Shown here: one piece after another, positions 1 to 7,259 of the stretch
Numbering within the stretch: position 1 is the stretch's first letter
How the letters are laid out: each line of letters begins with the position of its first letter
Assembly (NCBI GenBank): GCA_949127865.1
Contig: CASBQR010000139.1
Coordinates: forward strand, 1 to 51,351
DNA: 51,351 nt
Direction of reading: 5' to 3'
Source: Synechococcales cyanobacterium PMM_0082
GTDB lineage: Bacteria > Cyanobacteriota > Cyanobacteriia > Pseudanabaenales > Pseudanabaenaceae
Made by a program: the position numbers and the translations under genes
Notes under the pieces: model-generated
Databases searched by the model: none
Told to the model about the DNA's origin: nothing
Seen by the model: the letters and a program-made list of their open reading frames with translations, nothing else

Positions 1-1166
1 AAAGGCTGTAAAGTTTGATAGACAATCCGTCGCACAACATATTCAGGCGTATAAAAAACACCTTCTCGTTTGCGCGTTTTCTGATTTTCAAGAATTTTTA
101 CCCTAGAACCATCTTCGATTAACTCATGAGCCAAAAACTGTTCATAGGCAGTCCCTAAAATATCTTGAGTTAAAGTTGTAAAATCATAGTTATAGATCGA
201 ACGATATTCCGTCAAAGTCCCAGTAATAGAATAAAGCAGTCCATCTCGTGGTACAGCATTAACAATAATTATTGGCTCTAAATACTCACTATCAATATCT
301 AAATCATCAACCCATGAAGAATGAAAAAGTTCTGTATTGTAATTAATCCAAGTAGTTTGAAATCCTTTACGAAGCTCATCAATAAATGGTAAATCTGGAA
401 AAGTTTCTTGCCAATTGTAATAAATTCTTCCTAAGTAGTTATAATACATTTCCGAGCTAAAGGCTTCTAGCAGTCGAATCAATAGAAATCTATTCAGAAT
501 TACTTGCGATGCTTCTCTAATTTTGTCTAAACCGAGTTCAGGTTGCGATACTTTGATGCCATTAGCTAAAATCGCCCGCCAAATCTTCAAATCCGCCAAA
601 AATCTCGCCCCTAAGCCTTCCCTCGTATTCTCGGTGTAATACGCTTCGAGACGATTGCCCCGTAAGTTCTCTCTAGCTAGGCAACTATAAAGGCGATCGC
701 GTAATTCAGGATCGTTTTGCAAATCCTCAATCTTAAACTGCCAAAATGGGTTCTTATCCTGCAATCGCAATATATGCCATTCCCGAAAATTAGATAAAAC
801 AATCCACAATACAGGCTGTTCATTGGCGATGTCCAAACTATAATCGCGCAAATAATCTAAAACCTGCTTTTTATTCGTTTCCCAAATATCTTTATCCCAA
901 AGACTTTTTGCCTCAAACATCAAAACAGGTCTAGCAGTAACTTCGGGCTTGAGTAAATAATCAACCCATGTCGTTGTCCGAATTAAACTCTTGATTTTCC
1001 CTTCTGGAGTGCGACATTCGGGCGTATATCCCAATGCATTCAGTAAAGGTTCTAGTAAACGGCTTTTGGTGGCATCTTCTGGTTTGCCTTCCAGTAGCGA
1101 TCGCCGCATTTGCTCAGATTCCACTACTAAGCGAGAAATTTCAGTTTGAAAATTTTCCAAGGACAT
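1..1166 (-). CDS. Type IIG-like restriction-modification enzyme, N-terminal part (HsdR_N-like nuclease domain, beginning of methylase domain); truncated by the window edge
   Basis: Minus-strand reading from ATG at 1166 (MSLENFQTEISRLVVESEQMRRSLLEGKPEDATKSRLLEPLLNALGY...) stays open to position 1, ending ...ENQKTRKREGVFYTPEYVVRRIVYQTLQPF. 'GVFYTPEYVVRRIV' is the typical N6-MTase entry motif and '..VLMFEAKSLW..' the HsdR_N-like motif. Not in the ORF track because it runs off the edge. Confidence 0.8.
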   Translation of the reverse strand, partial: MSLENFQTEISRLVVESEQMRRSLLEGKPEDATKSRLLEPLLNALGYTPECRTPEGKIKSLIRTTTWVDYLLKPEVTARPVLMFEAKSLWDKDIWETNKKQVLDYLRDYSLDIANEQPVLWIVLSNFREWHILRLQDKNPFWQFKIEDLQNDPELRDRLYSCLARENLRGNRLEAYYTENTREGLGARFLADLKIWRAILANGIKVSQPELGLDKIREASQVILNRFLLIRLLEAFSSEMYYNYLGRIYYNWQETFPDLPFIDELRKGFQTTWINYNTELFHSSWVDDLDIDSEYLEPIIIVNAVPRDGLLYSITGTLTEYRSIYNYDFTTLTQDILGTAYEQFLAHELIEDGSRVKILENQKTRKREGVFYTPEYVVRRIVYQTLQP

Positions 1167-1255
1167 AATCGCGGAAGATTCGAGAATTACACTTAGGTAA
1201 TTTTAACCGAACTCGTGTTATTCTATCGAACTTTCACAACTGAATTCCTGAAAGC

Positions 1256-1558
1256 TCATAAAATGATTTCTTTTCCAACACTGCGATCGCGTAAATCTGC
1301 AAAATCATCATCAGTAAATCTCAATCCATCATTTTCGATTGTCAACCTAAATTTTTGCAAACCCTTCCAAAAATCAGACATTTTAGATTCTTGACGCTCT
1401 TCTACTATCAAATCTACGCCCCGATCAATAAGCACAGCATTCTCTAAAATCACCGTGATTTCTTCCTCCAAAGTGCGCTGATGCGATCGCGCAAGATTCT
1501 GAAGTTTCTTGATCACATCTGGTTTCATCGTTTGTAAAGTGATTTGATTCATACTCAC
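1256..1558 (-). CDS. FitA/VapB-type ribbon-helix-helix antitoxin (apparently orphan)
   Basis: MNQITLQTMKPDVIKKLQNLARSHQRTLEEEITVILENAV RHH-like N-terminus; FADLRDRSVGKEIIL C-terminus typical of FitA-like antitoxins; no PIN gene directly downstream. Confidence 0.7.
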   Translation of the reverse strand: MSMNQITLQTMKPDVIKKLQNLARSHQRTLEEEITVILENAVLIDRGVDLIVEERQESKMSDFWKGLQKFRLTIENDGLRFTDDDFADLRDRSVGKEIIL

Positions 1559-1649
1559 TTCTCCTCAATGTTACGCTAGTGTTTAGTTTATCTCAGCAAT
1601 CGCTTTTTACAAAATTTTCACGATTAAATTATAAAAATTTCTTCTTTAT

Positions 1650-2057
1650 TCATGCTACTATCTCCCAATCTTCAAGTCGTACCCCATCCACACGCTCAAA
1701 CTCCCTTGTATTATGTGTTACCAGAATTAGATTGTTTGCCAAAGCGATCGCTGCAATCTGTAAATCATAAGCACCAATCGGAGTTCCTGCACTAGCCAGA
1801 ATCGCTCGAATTTGACCAAATAAAAGTGCCGCATCATCCCCAAAAGGTAATGAGATAAATCTCTCTAAAAAGTCTTGTTGATGTTCCAATGTTCTAGTTG
1901 GATTATTACTTCGCATTGCACCATAAAATAGCTCAGCCTTGACAACAGAGCATACAGCCATATCTTCAATGGGTGTCGAAATTAAGCGATCGCGTATTGC
2001 ACTTGACCGACCATTAAAATACGCTGCACAAGCATTAGTATCCAACAGATAACGCAT
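1650..2057 (-). CDS. vapC: PIN-domain toxin, VapC family
   Basis: MRYLLDTNACAAYFNG..., ...CSVVKAELFYGA..., ...GAYDLQIAAIALANNLILVTHNTREFERVDGVRLEDW: PIN acidic residues and layout. Confidence 0.92.
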   Translation of the reverse strand: MRYLLDTNACAAYFNGRSSAIRDRLISTPIEDMAVCSVVKAELFYGAMRSNNPTRTLEHQQDFLERFISLPFGDDAALLFGQIRAILASAGTPIGAYDLQIAAIALANNLILVTHNTREFERVDGVRLEDWEIVA

Positions 2058-2059
2058 TT

Positions 2060-2326
2060 TTAGTCAAAAGCTCTAACAAGTTCATCATCAAGGCTCTCTA
2101 ATATGCCGCGATCGTCAAGAATAATCGGATCGTCTGCACAAACCCCATAAAGATTCTCCAACGGTACAGACACAGGTGTTAACGATTTTCCCTGATCGGC
2201 ATTATCCAAACTTACGGGCTGATAAATCACCGTTACCTCTACCTCTCTCTCTGTCAAACCAACAGGAATATCCAGATGAAGAATACCATCTTGTCTAATA
2301 TGCTTTCGTACTTTGATACTTTCCAT
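2060..2326 (-). CDS. Antitoxin partner of the PIN toxin (AF2212/DUF104-like N-terminal module); ORF track begins at 2341, M6 (2326) preferred
   Basis: MESIKVRKHIRQDGILHLDIPVGLTEREVEVTVIYQPV...; ends 2 bp before the VapC start. Confidence 0.65.
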   Translation of the reverse strand: MESIKVRKHIRQDGILHLDIPVGLTEREVEVTVIYQPVSLDNADQGKSLTPVSVPLENLYGVCADDPIILDDRGILESLDDELVRAFD

Positions 2327-2343
2327 TGTTCTAAACACCATAG

Positions 2344-2529
2344 CTATATAGATACTTCCTCACCCAACTCTTTCAAAATTCCTCGCAACTCAGCCAGAGC
2401 TGCTTCCAACTCACCTATTGCCTCTTGAGCCAAGATCGCTGGTTCAGGCAGATCACTATTATTATCCGCATTTTTATCTTTTAGCCCTAAATGCCAGTAA
2501 ACTCTTTTCAATCTACTGCCATCACTCAC
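2344..2529 (-). CDS. Small hypothetical protein upstream of the VapC pair
   Basis: 61-aa ORF, 2 bp from the antitoxin ORF, acidic/Leu-rich C-terminus (EAIGELEAALAELRGILKELGEE). Confidence 0.45.
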   Translation of the reverse strand: MSDGSRLKRVYWHLGLKDKNADNNSDLPEPAILAQEAIGELEAALAELRGILKELGEEVSI

Positions 2530-2823
2530 ATTTCGCGCAGCATAATAAGTGTTATTGCTTTTTTAGGATTAGATTCTCTAGATTATAGGTAAGTCAAAAT
2601 GAGAATCTTTAAAGTAGGGATAAAGCAATTTGGTCGATGCGATTGCGAATTTTAAGGATAGAATTTTGTGTATCCATTTCATTGCTCTTTACCCAAAGGG
2701 AAAGCCTCCATGTTTGGTGATAATTTGGTTAATATCGCTCATGGTTTCAGACAGGATAGAAATGATATTTTGATAATGGGTGCGATCGCCCATTTCATAT
2801 CAAGCCAAATATCAAGCAGATCA

Positions 2824-3168
2824 CTAAGCTCCATTTTTTATCAAATACTGACTTAAGTTTTCTAAGAGTCTTCGATGTCTTTCATGTGAAATCTCTCCAA
2901 TCGATCCCATCGCATTTTTATGGGAAATTGCGGTTAAAAAGCTCAAACGGATAACAGATGTACTGATTAGCCCACTTGCTCGAAAGTCTATATCGGTTGG
3001 TGCGATAATTTCGTCAAAGTTGGGGATGTATTGCTTCAGTTGAGTGCTAATACCACAAATTAAAAGATCTTGATATTTAGGCATTTCCCTCGGAACAAGG
3101 GCAGGACGATTTTTTATTTCGCCATTGAATTGAGGTATGGCTGTAAGGATGATTTTAGCTTCTTGCAT
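2824..3168 (-). CDS. MazF/PemK-family endoribonuclease toxin
   Basis: KIILTAIPQFNGEIKNRPALVPREMPKYQDLLICGISTQLKQYIPNFDEII...DFRASGLISTSVIRLSFLTAI: PemK-like 'KNRPALV...LICGIST' pattern; overlaps upstream ORF 3155..3406. Confidence 0.8.
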   Translation of the reverse strand: MQEAKIILTAIPQFNGEIKNRPALVPREMPKYQDLLICGISTQLKQYIPNFDEIIAPTDIDFRASGLISTSVIRLSFLTAISHKNAMGSIGEISHERHRRLLENLSQYLIKNGA

Positions 3169-3406
3169 AGCGATCGCTATATTCTTTAATCAAATCGAGT
3201 GTATATTCTGGTTCGTCATTTCCATAACATTGATTGAGGTTCTGTAAGGCGAAATAGTCCCAATCATCTTTATTCTCTAAATTATTTTTTGATTCTTTAT
3301 TTAAAGGAATTGGGATGATTAATACTTGTGTTCCTTCAGGAATAGATAAGGATTCGGGGATTTGAATTTTACCGTCCTTAACGATCGCTACAATGGATGA
3401 TTGCAT
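3155..3406 (-). CDS. Antitoxin of the MazF/PemK pair (AF2212/DUF104-like N-terminus)
   Basis: MQSSIVAIVKDGKIQIPESLSIPEGTQVLIIPIPLN; overlaps toxin start by 14 nt. Confidence 0.7.
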   Translation of the reverse strand: MQSSIVAIVKDGKIQIPESLSIPEGTQVLIIPIPLNKESKNNLENKDDWDYFALQNLNQCYGNDEPEYTLDLIKEYSDRYARS

Positions 3407-3573
3407 GGTAATATTCCTAGTTTTTAATATTTTAGCATTGGCATATCATCACAGCTTTAGCGATCGCCCATCTTCAATATCAAGCTAAATTTCAATCATA
3501 AGGCGATCGCCACATCTTATCAACCCCTTACCCATTATAAGGATTCTAGTAAAGATTTTCTAAGGTTACTAAT

Positions 3574-3966
3574 TTACAGATTTTCATTTTTTTCGATGAT
3601 ACGCTTGATTTCAGATGCTGATATATCTGCTTGTTCAGACTTTGAGTAAATCGTAATCAGAATAATGGATGTAGTAGTTCTGACATAATAAATCACTCTA
3701 TAACCTGCACTTTTCCCTTTTTGGTTATCGCTATTTTTAACCCGCAATTTAAAGACTGTATAGCCAATATTTGCAATTTGATCGCCTTGGAATTTACCTT
3801 GTTGTAAATCCTCTAGAACTGGCTGAATGTCTTTGCGGATGCTGCAATATTTTTTGGCGAGTTTACGGAGGCTGTTTTTAAATTCATCAGAGAATCTAAT
3901 TTCAACTAATGGATCAATCGACATCAATTCCTTCCCATAGTTCAGAAATTGGTTTGGTTCTGCCAT
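3574..3966 (-). CDS. RelE/ParE-superfamily toxin (internal start M16 also possible)
   Basis: VEIRFSDEFKNSLRKLAKKYCSIRKDIQPVLEDLQQGK...YTVFKLRVKNSDNQKGKSAGYRVIYYVRTTTSIILITIYSKSEQADIS. Confidence 0.8.
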   Translation of the reverse strand: MAEPNQFLNYGKELMSIDPLVEIRFSDEFKNSLRKLAKKYCSIRKDIQPVLEDLQQGKFQGDQIANIGYTVFKLRVKNSDNQKGKSAGYRVIYYVRTTTSIILITIYSKSEQADISASEIKRIIEKNENL

Positions 3967-4162
3967 TCATCGCATCTTCCCATCCGCGCTGAAAGCTTTC
4001 TATGGGTGAATCGTCTTCTGTCTCTATAGTTTGACTAGCATTAATTTCTCGATCTAGTAAATCTCTCAATCTAATTTTTTCTTGCAGTCCTAAAGATTGC
4101 ATCATTTCGATTAATGATTCAAAGGGAAGGGATAGGTTTACTTTTATTTGAATTGGTTGCAT
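3914..4162 (-). CDS. Antitoxin of the RelE/ParE pair
   Basis: 82 aa acidic protein directly upstream and overlapping the toxin ORF; ...SFQRGWEDAMNGRTKPISELWEGID. Confidence 0.6.
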   Translation of the reverse strand: MQPIQIKVNLSLPFESLIEMMQSLGLQEKIRLRDLLDREINASQTIETEDDSPIESFQRGWEDAMNGRTKPISELWEGIDVD

Positions 4163-4264
4163 ATTGGTTTAGCTCCTGATTGTGATTATCTAATCTCCAT
4201 AACCATCGGATCGCCTATCTCAAAAATCAATCAAATAGCGATCACCACACGTTCTAGGAATTTT

Positions 4265-4305
4265 TTGTATAGCCATCAAGTAAAAAAGTACTGCTTACTA
4301 TACAA
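4265..4305. promoter_or_regulatory. Inverted repeat TTGTATAG...CTATACAA in the divergent intergenic region; candidate operator
   Basis: Perfect 8-bp arms 4265-4272 and 4298-4305, upstream of 4372..4674 (+) and of 4162 (-). Confidence 0.4.
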
Positions 4306-4371
4306 GATAATTTAGATGATGTGTAAGTATATTGTTATGATTCTATTTCTACTCTCAATTAAGAGGGATAT

Positions 4372-4674
4372 ATGCCAACTCAAGGATATGGGCTTTTCGT
4401 TACTGAGCCAAACGCCTATAAATCATTAGAATGTAACATCTGCGGTTCTCAATGCCTAGTTGAGCGTAACTTGCCAGCAAAATCAGGCTTCATAGCAGCT
4501 ATGGGGAGGATGGACAAGCCTCGTGATGAATTTTCTTGCTCCAATCTAGAGGAAGAATGGCACAAACAGGCAGTAAGCCTTGTAATGGAGATAGAGAAAA
4601 CGCCAAGCAAACGTATTGGACAACTAATGCAGCAAGATCTAGAAGATTTACTCCAAAAAAATAACATTCATTAA
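4372..4674 (+). CDS. Small Cys-rich (possible zinc-binding) protein, first gene of the CBS-HEPN-like unit
   Basis: MPTQGYGLFVTEPNAYKSLECNICGSQCLVERN...DEFSCSNLEEEWHKQ; CxxCGSxC cluster; 16 bp before the next gene on the same strand. Confidence 0.7.
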   Translation: MPTQGYGLFVTEPNAYKSLECNICGSQCLVERNLPAKSGFIAAMGRMDKPRDEFSCSNLEEEWHKQAVSLVMEIEKTPSKRIGQLMQQDLEDLLQKNNIH

Positions 4675-4690
4675 TTTAAGGAAGACGACT

Positions 4691-5848
4691 ATGTTCAGAC
4701 ACTTTAAAGATTTAGACAAATTAGCGAATGCACTTCATGTTGAGCATTTTGCAACTATGGACAGTGAATTGGAATATGTTGATTCAGAAGATCTTGCTGT
4801 AGAAGTGCTTGCTTGGATGAAAGCCAATGATTTTAATATTGTTCCTGTGAAAAAAGATGGCGAAAAATCTTTCTTTATTGATAGAGAAAAAGATCTCAAA
4901 GATCTTGCTGAAGGAGAAATTATTGCAAATCGCATGAAACCAATAGACCCTAGTAAATTCGTTGAGAAAGGTAAGTTTATTAAAGATGCACTAAAAGAAC
5001 TAAGTGAAAGAGGATGGTTTTTTGTCGGCACTGGTAATGTAGTACTAGAGGGAATCGTTACTCTAGAGGATTTGGGTAAGCCTGCTGTATCTTTTTACTT
5101 GTTGTCTCATCTTTTGATGTTGGAATCTGGACTCAGAAGACTTTTGGGGTCATACACTAATGATCCAATGCCTGATGCAGCAATAGATCACGGCGAGAGC
5201 TTTACTAATATAATTAATAGAGTCAAAAAGGAAAAACCGTTAAGATCCAAATTAGGATTTGCCTCAAACAATCAGTTTGACAACTATACAGGTTTTATGG
5301 GAGAGCTACGAAATGCTCTTGCTCATGGTCGTAGTATTCTAACTAAGGCTGGTGGCAGTGTAAAAAAAGCTACTGACTATATCGAGAAAATTGATTCTTT
5401 ATTGAAAAAAGTTGAAGAGTTGATCAATGACAAAGATGACATAGATGACGTATGGGATAAGTTTGCTGAAACTCATGTCGTGAAACATACAGAGCAAAAT
5501 TGGGCTGGAACTAATGCCATGCCTAATTTGCCAATGAATTACCCCATCTATGTGATATCAGCAGCTAATCCTTTAGAAGAAGTGTTGTCACCTGAGGAGA
5601 ATAAAAAAAGACACTGTGGTCTTCAGTCTATTTTGGTATCTCGCAAACTAAAATTTGAAGAGGTATTCGGTGAGTCTCCTAATGGAACATGGTCTGAGGC
5701 TAGTTTTGCTGTCGAAGGTATGAGCCAAAAAGATGCTTGTGAATTAGCTAAAAAGTTTGGACAAAGGGCAATCTTTGAACTTACTGAAGATGAGATAAAA
5801 GTTATTTCAGTTGATGGAGAATGTAAGAAAAGAAAAGCACGCTGTTGA
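4691..5848 (+). CDS. CBS-domain / HEPN-like / DUF3293 fusion protein
   Basis: N-term CBS-like tandem (LAVEVLAWMKANDFNIVPV..., ...GIVTLEDLGKPAV); middle 'GELRNALAHGRSIL' with RX4H (RNALAH) HEPN-type motif; C-term 'YVISAANPLEEVLSPEENKKRHCGLQSIL...GTWSEASFAVEGMSQKDACELAKKFGQRAIFEL' resembling DUF3293. Confidence 0.75.
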   Translation: MFRHFKDLDKLANALHVEHFATMDSELEYVDSEDLAVEVLAWMKANDFNIVPVKKDGEKSFFIDREKDLKDLAEGEIIANRMKPIDPSKFVEKGKFIKDALKELSERGWFFVGTGNVVLEGIVTLEDLGKPAVSFYLLSHLLMLESGLRRLLGSYTNDPMPDAAIDHGESFTNIINRVKKEKPLRSKLGFASNNQFDNYTGFMGELRNALAHGRSILTKAGGSVKKATDYIEKIDSLLKKVEELINDKDDIDDVWDKFAETHVVKHTEQNWAGTNAMPNLPMNYPIYVISAANPLEEVLSPEENKKRHCGLQSILVSRKLKFEEVFGESPNGTWSEASFAVEGMSQKDACELAKKFGQRAIFELTEDEIKVISVDGECKKRKARC

Positions 5849-5873
5849 TAACTAACCATATGTGGAATTAGTA

Positions 5874-6251
5874 TCAAATCTTATGAAATTTGCCTGTTTC
5901 ACACGATTGCCAATGTTCACCATTTATAAGAACTTTGCACTGATTTCCTTTAACTATGCGTAGATGACCAGCAATTTCATCTGATGATAACTCTGAACTA
6001 TCGATCTCCTTCGTTTCAGCACCAACATTGAATAGCTCATTACTTTCGATTGCTTCTAGCAGTGATGCGTATACCGTTGTGTTTTCGTCACTGCTGAGAT
6101 AAACAATATATTTATCGCCCCAACGATATACCTGCTCAAGATCCGCACCTGCCCCAAGTGATTCACTATCCCAATACACACTGTACACAGGTTCTTCTTC
6201 CAAAAGAGTCCCTAATTCTTCATCACTAGGAAATTGGCTATATTTAGCCAT
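5874..6251 (-). CDS. Hypothetical protein
   Basis: 125-aa ORF convergent with 4691..5848; no recognised family. Confidence 0.55.
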   Translation of the reverse strand: MAKYSQFPSDEELGTLLEEEPVYSVYWDSESLGAGADLEQVYRWGDKYIVYLSSDENTTVYASLLEAIESNELFNVGAETKEIDSSELSSDEIAGHLRIVKGNQCKVLINGEHWQSCETGKFHKI

Positions 6252-6301
6252 TGTAGTAATTGCTTATATTATGAATTTTCTCAATTATTCTAATACTTCC
6301 A

Positions 6302-6340
6302 AGCGATCGCCATACTCATAAACCTGTCAACAAGCAATTA
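6302..6340. repeat. 39-bp direct repeat, copy A (toxin-distal boundary of the DUF5615/DUF433 pair)
   Basis: agcgatcgccatactcataaacctgtcaacaagcaatta; 38/39 identical to 6936-6974. Confidence 0.9.
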
Positions 6341-6346
6341 GCGATC

Positions 6347-6682
6347 TCATTCTGTCACAACTGTAACTTGACCCTTATTTGCTGAATCCAGAACCGCTAA
6401 AAGATTTGATGCTAAAGGCTTGAGCGCAGCTAAGCTATTTGATGGTGCTTGCAAAACCACTACAGCAATATCAAACTGAGGTATATTTTGTTGAAAAGAT
6501 AAATTGCGATCAACCGTCACAAATACATCAAACTCTTCTACAGCAAGAGCTAAAAGCTTACCATTTTTAACTCCTGCCCATCCCATTTGCGGAACTGTCT
6601 TCACCTCATAGCCAATAATCTCTCTAGCGAATCGGCGATCAATACACTCATCCAAAAGAATCCTCATATTACGCCGCCACAC
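6347..6682 (-). CDS. DUF5615 PIN-like (Mut7-C-like) toxin
   Basis: MRILLDECIDRRFAREIIGYEVKTVPQMGWAGVKNGKLLALAVEEFDVFVTVDRNLSFQQNI; start probably the MRILL methionine. Confidence 0.85.
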   Translation of the reverse strand: MWRRNMRILLDECIDRRFAREIIGYEVKTVPQMGWAGVKNGKLLALAVEEFDVFVTVDRNLSFQQNIPQFDIAVVVLQAPSNSLAALKPLASNLLAVLDSANKGQVTVVTE

Positions 6683-6887
6683 TAAAAAATGCTCTTCCTA
6701 ACTCTTCCAAAAAGTAAATAACTTGTTCCCTAGTTACAGTTGGGAAACCATCTAAAAAATCATCAATAGACTCTCCTGCTTTAAGATAATCTAAAAGCGT
6801 TTGTACAGGAACTCTGGTATTTGTAAATACAGTCGTACCACCCATAACATCGGGAGATCTGCTGATAAACTTTGAGTCTCTAAACAT
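6669..6887 (-). CDS. DUF433-family antitoxin; ORF track begins at 6971, M29 (6887) preferred
   Basis: MFRDSKFISRSPDVMGGTTVFTNTRVPVQTLLDYLKAGESIDDFLDGFPTVTREQVIYFLEE; the extra N-terminus in the track (MLADRFMSMAIARA...) is translated from the intergenic 39-bp repeat. Confidence 0.85.
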   Translation of the reverse strand: MFRDSKFISRSPDVMGGTTVFTNTRVPVQTLLDYLKAGESIDDFLDGFPTVTREQVIYFLEELGRAFFSVAA

Positions 6888-6935
6888 AAATTTGTGATAT
6901 TTAGATATATCTAATATTTTAGCAACTATTGCCCT

Positions 6936-6974
6936 AGCGATCGCCATACTCATAAACCTGTCAGCAAGCAATTA
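6936..6974. repeat. 39-bp direct repeat, copy B
   Basis: agcgatcgccatactcataaacctgtcagcaagcaatta; one mismatch to 6302-6340. Confidence 0.9.
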
Positions 6975-6995
6975 AGCGATTGCTGATTTATCTCT

Positions 6996-7259
6996 CTATT
7001 TCTCATAATGAAATCTACAACCGACAATGATCACAGCATCTTCATTAACTTTATAAACTAAGCGATGTTCATCCGAAATTCGCCTTGACCAATATCCCTT
7101 TAGATCATATTTCAAAGGCTCAGGCTTACTAATCCCATCAAAAGGAATGCGTAATTTATCACTAATCAGATTAACGATTTTGCCATAAATCTTCTTATCC
7201 TCTCTAGCCCAATTATTGAAATCTTGAAAAGCTTGCGGTTCAAATACAATATTTTTCAT
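6996..7259 (-). CDS. yoeB: YoeB/Txe-family mRNA interferase toxin
   Basis: FEPQAFQDFNNWAREDKKIYGKIVNLISD...GISKPEPLKYDLKGYWSRRISDEHRLVYKV...IIVGCRFHY: hallmark YoeB motifs. Confidence 0.95.
   Translation of the reverse strand: MKNIVFEPQAFQDFNNWAREDKKIYGKIVNLISDKLRIPFDGISKPEPLKYDLKGYWSRRISDEHRLVYKVNEDAVIIVGCRFHYEK

Noticed and set aside
1579-1770. Plus-strand ORF of 63 aa
   Set aside because: Overlaps the VapC gene antisense; no domain signal.
2668-2856. Plus-strand ORF of 62 aa between TA units
   Set aside because: Lies in repeat/HIP1-containing intergenic DNA and overlaps the MazF stop; no family resemblance. Short minus-strand fragments there were also too small to call.
4449-5031. Antisense ORFs 4449..4667 and 4735..5031 (and 5623..5877)
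   Set aside because: Antisense to the well-supported plus-strand Cys-rich and CBS-HEPN-like genes.
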